A stretch of 64,000 bases of DNA from Hansfordia pulvinata (lineage: Eukaryota > Ascomycota > Sordariomycetes > Xylariales), in NCBI GenBank assembly GCA_006538405.1, contig BJKQ01000004.1, positions 3,100,001 to 3,164,000 on the forward strand, written 5' to 3'. Position 1 is the first letter of the stretch; the number at the start of each line of letters is the position of its first letter. Under the pieces are notes generated by a model. It saw only the letters and a list, made by a program, of their open reading frames with translations, did not search any database and was not told the origin of the DNA. Both the position numbers and the translations under genes were made by a program. Below, piece after piece: positions 58,201-64,000 of the stretch.

Positions 58201-59920
58201 TCCATGGAGACTATCGCCGCGTACGACAAGCAATTTCGAATCTAACGGCCAACGCTGTGCAGAATACTTCCACCGGAGTCGTTCGAGTTGAGACGTACGT
58301 TTCCGAAGTTGCCGGGTCGCGCGTCAAAATCGAGGTTGTCGTGCAAGACACGGGCCGTGGCATGAGCAATGAGATGCTGGACAATCTTTTCCAGGACTTG
58401 GAGCAGGTCTCGAATGACTTCGACGAATCGATCAGCGTTGATGACGTGGAGAAGCCCCGCGAAAGTAGAGCATTGGGGCTGGGCCTCGCCGTTGTTGCCC
58501 GCATTGTTAGAAACATGGATGGTCAGTTGCGACTGAAATCAGAGGAAGATACTGGGTCAAGGTTCGTCATACAGCTGCCTTTCGATCTGCCTACGGATGA
58601 GGCATTGGAGAAAGCGGGAGCCTCAAATGCTACACTCAAGTCGGACACCAATTCCAGTCTCGTCTCGGTCACCGCTAAACTTCCGCCATCCGACGCCCGC
58701 GAAGTTACCCTGGTGGACCGCGGCGCAGCACCAAATGTACCGGACCGCGGGGTATCTGAGAGGAAAAGCTTCGACGAGACCAACAGCGTTAGCAGCCTGA
58801 AAAGCGCCGCCAGCAAGGCAAGCAAGGCCAGCGGTGGTAGCAGCAGGAGTGGTGCCGACCGCCTCATTGATGCCATCCAAACACCTCTGTCTCTCGGTGA
58901 CCCAGACGAGGCGAGCCAGACCAATGAACAGCGTCATTCTAGGACTTCACAGCAATTTTCCATTGGCAGTACTACTTCCCTGCCGGAAGACGACAACCGA
59001 CGCCCGCCGTCCTCGTCTGCTGCGGAGGCGCCTACAAGACCAGCAACGATGCAAAGGTCAATGACGGGGCCTGCGCCGACGACACAGGAAGATACGAAGG
59101 AACCTCAAGGATTCCATCCTGTTAAATATTCGAAAACACCGATCAAACCTGTCAAGATGCCCGACGAGTATCTCGACCAGCCTTCGACTCTTCAGCCAAG
59201 TTCTTCTTCCAAGGTTCTGTTTGAGATTCCGGACAAGGGAACCTCGGCGCAGAAGGGTACCAATGCGGGCGATTCTGCATCTCCAGAGGAGCCGGATCAT
59301 CTGCGTGTCTTGGTGGCCGAAGATGACCCGATCAACATGAAGATTCTGAAGAAGCGGTTGGAGAAGATTGGACATGTCGTCTCTCACGCCGCCAACGGAG
59401 AGGAATGTGCGACACTCTACAAAGAAAGACCGGCAGATTTTGACCTTATCTTGATGGACATGCAGGTATGTGACTACAATCAATCTGTTGATTTGTGCAT
59501 TTACACAGGGAACTGACCTTATTCGATCAGATGCCCATTGTCGATGGCTTGACCAGCGCCAAGATGATTCGAGATTTCGAAAAATCCGAGGATTGCCAAG
59601 GACTCTCGTCACTGGCATCTGCCAACGGAAGGGTGCCTATCTTTGCAGTATCTGCGTCACTGGTTGAGCGTGAGCGACCGCAATATATTGAGGCGGGCTT
59701 TGACGGGTGGATATTGAAGCCTATCGATTTCAAAAGGCTAAACATCCTGCTCCGAGGCATATGTAATGATCAGGTCCGCAGCGAATCGCTTTATGTTGCG
59801 GGCGAATGGGAACGAGGAGGTTGGTTTGTCGAGCGGGAGAATCAACAGAAGGAGAGTCCCTCGGGTGTCTCGATGCCCACGAGTGCAACCGAGGACCCCA
59901 CGGCGGCTGGGAGCACCTGA
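55272..59920 (+). CDS. fphA: Fungal phytochrome, hybrid histidine kinase; one apparent frameshift
   Basis: A red/far-red photoreceptor kinase that binds biliverdin. Exons are 55272-57752, 57817-59465 and 59531-59920, about 1506 residues. Parts in order: a Ser/Pro-rich tail (about 250 residues); a PAS domain whose CEDEPIHTPGAVQSFG gives the bilin-attachment Cys (codon 56103, residue 278); a GAF domain with FHRVMIYQFD and the PASDIPKQAR signature; a PHY domain. A kinase module follows, with HisKA SAHEVRTPLNAI (His codon 57900), N box RQAISNLTANAVQN, and G boxes DTGRGMS and ALGLGLAVV. Last is a receiver domain VLVAEDDPIN...LILMDMQMP (Asp codon 59457) with a Lys near WILKPID. The frame is broken at 56829-56834, between ELVDPAK and RDLYHGLHFPASDI; one base (A or C) restores it. 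The last intron falls between Gln and Met of MDMQMP. Confidence 0.94.
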
Positions 59921-60990
59921 TTCCGTCAACTACTGCGCAGAGTGACAAGTGTCTTCTCCAAACCCGAAGAACACCCCAGTACGGGCCCCGGGGGACAATA
60001 TGCTCCCTGCGAGGACGGTCACTTCTCAGCAGCGGAAGCTGGGAGGCGGCCTTGTGCCGGCGTGGCGCCGGCGTTGCGATGCGCGGCTTCGGCATGCATT
60101 GCTCAACTCGCAACTGGCGTTTGTTTGATTTTTTACTTGTAGAAGTTGGAGGACCCCTTGCAAAAAGTACACGCATTGCATGGAGTTGGGGCGGGCGTTT
60201 TGGGTAGGTGCTGAGTCTTCGGGAGGTCAGCAACAGCCCTGCATTATTCCATTGCATTGTTTTAGCCGGTAAAATTATGAAGCAACGGTAGGACGGTTCA
60301 CGAACATTAAATGAAGCACATGCCTCGCTCAAGGGTAGCGGGACCTGTCACTTGTCTGCCGGTGATTGTGTGGATTCTGTGATCTTTTGATGTCGTCTTG
60401 GCTCAAGCTACGAGTGTTGAACCAGAGGCGGCAGAGCTACCTTCAAGTCGTCCACTGCTCGCAAACTATGCCTGACCAATCAATACAACAGCAAACCTCC
60501 AAACCTCCAGGGCGCGAAGCATAGGCGAATGAGGAACGAGCTTGTTGCTATTTGCATAGGCATGGCCAGGCGCGGGGTCAGGAAAGACAGATGAAGGAAG
60601 CGATTGCAAGTTTTGTCATTCGCGCTTGTCTATCTAAATACATGGCTCATTCGTGCGTAAACAACATGATATGAAAATCGTGCGCCCTCCGGACGTGTAC
60701 CATATCCCATGGTCGGAATCATTATAAAGTTAAATCGACATCCCTCCATCCGCGCAGACCATGCTGCTACGGCCATGCCCGGTGATGACGCATTCCAATG
60801 CCTCCAGTGCGGCAGCTGACGGCTGCCAATGTCGCGGAACACCCCCAAAAAACATGCTGCCCTGTAAAACTCCGATGCCGCCAAACCCAGTATGCGCCCA
60901 CAATATGCGAGAAACCCAAATAAATTTTCCATGAAGAAGGGGTGATAGGGCGTTGCTCACGAGCGTGAGCAAGCCATTTCAAACCGCCCC
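59921..60990. other. Convergent 3' intergenic region
   Basis: The 3' sides of the phytochrome gene and the small membrane-protein gene. No supported gene or recurrent element is seen. Confidence 0.5.
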
Positions 60991-61149
60991 TTATTCTTCC
61001 ATCTCTTCACTGGATCCTGAGCTGCTACCGCTAGTAACAGAGCCACGATTGCGCACCATTTGCACAACCTTGTAGATACCAAAGGCTATCGCAGCAAGCA
61101 CGACGAAGAGGATGATGATGATGACGGCGATGACGTCGTTTTGCTGCAT
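60991..61149 (-). CDS. Small single-pass membrane protein, 52 residues
   Basis: A short frame with the layout of a real small membrane protein: a polar start MQQNDV, one strongly hydrophobic segment of about 20 residues (IAVIIIILFVVLAAIAFGIY), then a basic stretch KVVQMVRNRG and a Ser/Gly/Glu-rich acidic tail ending EEMEE. By the positive-inside rule the tail would face the cytosol. The frame is open further upstream to about 61200, but the ATG at 61149 has the best start position before the hydrophobic segment. I do not recognise the family with certainty. It is too short for statistical coding support, so confidence is moderate. Confidence 0.5.
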   Translation of the reverse strand: MQQNDVIAVIIIILFVVLAAIAFGIYKVVQMVRNRGSVTSGSSSGSSEEMEE

Positions 61150-62719
61150 GGTGTCGGCTGAGTTGATGGATGGTGGAAATGCAGGTGGCCGACTGTGCAC
61201 GCAGGGCTTCGTGGAAGAATGTCGAAAGAAGCGAGACGTCTGTAACTGCAGTGGAGGAGGGCCCCGCGGCTCTTGTATGGCAGCAAACTATCGAAGTGCC
61301 CTGGCTACTGTGTGTGCGGATAGTTGCGCAGTGGGTCCGGGTGGACTGGCGTGGTGTGCGGGTGAGGATGGGATCCGGTGGGGTTGACCTGGACGTGGCG
61401 GGTTCACCAGTACAACAGGTAGATGGCAGCGGGACAGTGGTCGTTGTGGGCGGCTGGTGGTTCGTTCTGGTCTGATGGGTTTTTCGAAGTCGAAGCAAGA
61501 GCAAGAGTGTCTGACTGAATGCCTGTCTGGAATGCAAATAGCGAGTTTGGGAGAAAGATGGTCAGACAGGTGATGAAGTGGCAGCGCGCGGCCGGGAGGG
61601 CAGTAGAAATAGCTGTGGTTGCCCCGCCACTGACGAGGGGAGTAAATAGCGAGGCTGGTCGCTAGCGGCTCGTAAAGCGCAAGGCTGGATGGATTGGACG
61701 GTGGCGGATGCGACACGACCCTGACGCGCCAACCTTAATTGCGTGGGACGGGGCTTCCCGACCTGCGGTGCGGCCTGGAAGCAGGCGGGCTGGTGGGGGC
61801 TCTGTGTTCCAGCACAGCTGTCATTGGCCTGGAGAGGGAGCCCTTGAGCGGTGCCGTTGTACTTGCAGGGTTCTCGAAACAGAAAAGATGGCTGGGAGAG
61901 TGCCCCCAGGTACTTGCACTCGAGCTCTGTTAGCGCTCAGGCCCACATCTGTACGCCAACCACCCCAGGATCCGTCCTGGTCCATGCAATTTGGGAACAG
62001 GGAACCGTGTGCGTGCAACATACTCGTACGACAACCGGGCTGTTTGCAACCCCTCGGCGAAATGAACAACTTCCACACCCCACCAGGCACGATTGCCCTT
62101 GGATCGCCACAGCTTCTTTCGAGCTCTCAGGGGAGGGGGGGTTCACATTTGCGAAACTCGAGAACTACGCCAAGCGATTGATATCTCACTCCGTGCACCT
62201 CATTTAGCCATCTTTACCAGCTCTCCTCTATTCTCGTACAGGCCCAGACTCTGGGGCGACTCAGGCAGACATATCGATCAACAGACCAAGGTCGGGCGCG
62301 ATTGAAGAAGAGACACCTCGAGGCCGGAAAGATGACGAAAATTCGTGCACATGAGATAATATAATAGATCAGATTTGAATAGCTCTGCCGGTCTCCGTCA
62401 ACTGGGGCCATTTGTCAGGGCCCCGTGGCAGTTTGAGCTGGGTTCCATAGGTGCCCTGGTACTAGTCACACATTCCTGTCCAGTCTCCCATGACATGCTA
62501 GAGTGCCATTGAACTGTAGAAAACCCCGAATAAAGTACAACATGGCGGCCACGGCACGCATCCAGCCAACTAGCGCTCGCGTGCGCGAATACCCCGGGCG
62601 TGTTCCTGTCTGCTCATGCGAATGGCCCGGTTGAAGGCGAGGCCAAAGCGCGCGAAGCCGCATCCGCGTCACTGGGCTGCGCCATTCGCCGATGCGGTTG
62701 CGGGGCGTCCAATCTGATC
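61150..62719. other. Intergenic, upstream of the small membrane-protein gene
   Basis: This 1.6 kb lies between two minus-strand genes and holds a TACTCGTA (62021-62028). The part next to 61150 is purine-rich on the plus strand (pyrimidine-rich on the coding strand), probably the leader of the small gene. Confidence 0.45.
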
Positions 62720-64000
62720 CTACTTGTCAGCCTGGCTCATCTCCGAGGATGAGACTATCTTAACATTGCGCTCGTAGAATCGTAGCATCTGGTAGTTCGA
62801 CACCTGTCAGCAAACGCACAAATGACATTAAATCGGAGATAATGGCGGGCAGAACAACGAGATCCAGTCATGCTGTCGTCTGATCATGTCGCTAAATGGG
62901 GTCCCTTCTTAGACTTACTTGTTGCGGGCATCGTTGGTAAATGACCTTGGTCTCGTGCTGTGTCTTTTTGCCGTTCTTCCACGTCAGGTAAACCATGAGC
63001 TTGCCCGTGGTCTCATCGTGGCAGGCGTCGATGGATTGAACGTCCTCCTCCCATGAACCTACAGGCGGCTTCCACTCCTTTTCCTTCTTGCTTGCAGGGG
63101 GAGTGGCCGAAGCTGGGTGTGAGTCGGCACGCTTGCGCTTGGCGCCATTGGCGGCCCCGGGATTCGCCGAGGGCCTTCCACGTTTCTTGGTCTTCGTGGC
63201 GGTTTTGGCATCTTCGAGGATCTTGTCTTCGCCGCCCACAGATGCGAGGTACTCATTGAGAATGTCAGAGGCGTTTTCCCTGATGAGTGTAAGTCTGTTA
63301 GTAGAGGCGCAGCGATTCTTGCAGACAGGACAGAACTGCTAGCGCTCGAGGTGACTGGCGACAGCGCCAGTGTTGAAGATACTGCAGCGATAGCAATCAC
63401 GGTCGCGCTAAGTTGAAAGGCGACAAGGAAAGCTTGGCAAGGCCAAGCCCAACTCAGGGGATGGCGGCATACCTCAGGTTATCCGTGGACTCCCACGTAC
63501 GGTCCGACTTTTTCTCATACCCCTCCCACTTCACCTCGTATCTGATATTTTGCTGAAGGCGCAGCAGTCAGCAGCGGTGGGGGATGGCGTGCCGTGAATA
63601 CACAAAACATCACCTACATCGGCCTCGACCCTGTGCGATAGAATCTTCTCAACAATGTAGCTGTTTATCACTAGTTAGAAAAGCCTCAGATCCGATAGAG
63701 GGCAGTATTTCGGATATTGGAGAGGCAGGTGGCCTGGGGATGGTAGACGCACACATCGTCGTCCTCGTCTTCGTCCTTGTCGTCTTCATCGTCGTCCTCG
63801 TCGTCCTCGTCGCCATTCAGGCCGTTCTGGGCAGCCTTGGGCTCGAGCTTCGTGATATCCGTCACGTCATCATCTTCGTCGTCGCCCTTCAAGGCAACAG
63901 AGGCGGAAGTCGATTTGGAGCGCTTGACGCGTGGCGGCGGTGATTCGAAGTCGCCCACATCGGATTGCTCGTCATCGCTGATTGCTACATCGAAAGCGGA
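62720..64000 (-). CDS. HP1: Heterochromatin protein 1 (chromodomain plus chromoshadow domain), 5' end cut by the window
   Basis: Binds histone H3 methylated at Lys9 and recruits silencing factors in heterochromatin; HPO, HepA and Swi6 are the known fungal forms. Visible exons on the minus strand: 63753-64000 (incomplete), 63618-63660, 63473-63552, 62919-63279 and 62720-62788. All join in phase. The first visible exon is acidic (runs of Asp/Glu). The chromodomain is VYIVEKILSHRV...IRYEVKWEGYEKKSDRTWESTDNL, with Tyr and two Trp of the aromatic cage. A Lys/Arg-rich hinge (KKRGRPSANPG...KRKRADSH) follows. The chromoshadow domain is GSWEEDVQSIDACHDE...LMVYLTWKNGKKTQHETKVIYQRCPQQ and MLRFYERNVKIV. 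The start codon is beyond position 64000. No frame break is seen in the visible part. Confidence 0.93.

Noticed and set aside
1..64000. CRISPR arrays, rRNA, intact transposons
   Set aside because: No regularly spaced repeats, no rRNA-like sequence, and no transposase, reverse transcriptase or terminal-repeat pair was seen.

Overview
The window is nuclear DNA from a filamentous ascomycete. Genes are compact and rich in short introns (mostly 50-190 bp, GT..AG with CTAAC/CTGAC-type branch sites). Coding exons are GC-rich. The gene set is typical of moulds: a fungal phytochrome hybrid kinase, a copper-fist factor, a Zn2Cys6 regulator, HP1 and a Neurospora-type carboxymuconate cyclase. Sordariomycetes is the likeliest class; I cannot name a species from the sequence alone.

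Layout. 1-3996: gene-free, rich in simple repeats. 3997-5948 (+): lysyl-tRNA synthetase. 6371-7916 (-): COX15 heme A synthase. 8826-10899 (-): Mn-type CDF metal transporter with ten exons. 12707-17140: a divergent pair of aromatic-ring catabolic genes, an intradiol ring-cleavage dioxygenase (-) and a carboxy-cis,cis-muconate cyclase (+). 17980-19304 (+): a fungal transcription-factor-domain protein. 20441-22730 (+): a CNNM/Mam3 CBS-domain membrane protein. 23136-25575 (-): an anion:cation-symporter-type MFS permease. 25576-37437: about 11.9 kb with no gene I can support, ending in the pyrimidine-rich leader of a copper-fist transcription factor (37438-39131, +). 42525-43967 (-): an FMN-dependent alpha-hydroxy-acid oxidase. 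45122-48473 (-): a glutamine-rich Rgt1-like regulator. 49983-50617 (-): a SET-domain protein. 55272-59920 (+): phytochrome. 60991-61149 (-): a small one-TM protein. 62720-64000 (-): HP1, cut by the window edge.

How the genes may work together. The dioxygenase and cyclase carry out consecutive steps of the beta-ketoadipate route (ring opening, then lactonisation) and share a 1.9 kb divergent promoter. A regulator-like gene and an organic-acid-type permease lie within 9 kb. This is the best candidate for a functional cluster. The other genes are general cellular functions.

Two window-wide observations stand out. (1) Eight of the genes are interrupted by single missing bases, ten in all plus two tentative ones. 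Nearly all sit in or beside short C/G runs, all are in the same direction (a base lost), and each affected gene returns to a complete multiple-of-three frame when one base is allowed for. This points to homopolymer under-calling in the assembly rather than pseudogenes. (2) The 8-mer TACGAGTA/TACTCGTA occurs 32 times, against about 2 expected, always outside recognised coding exons.
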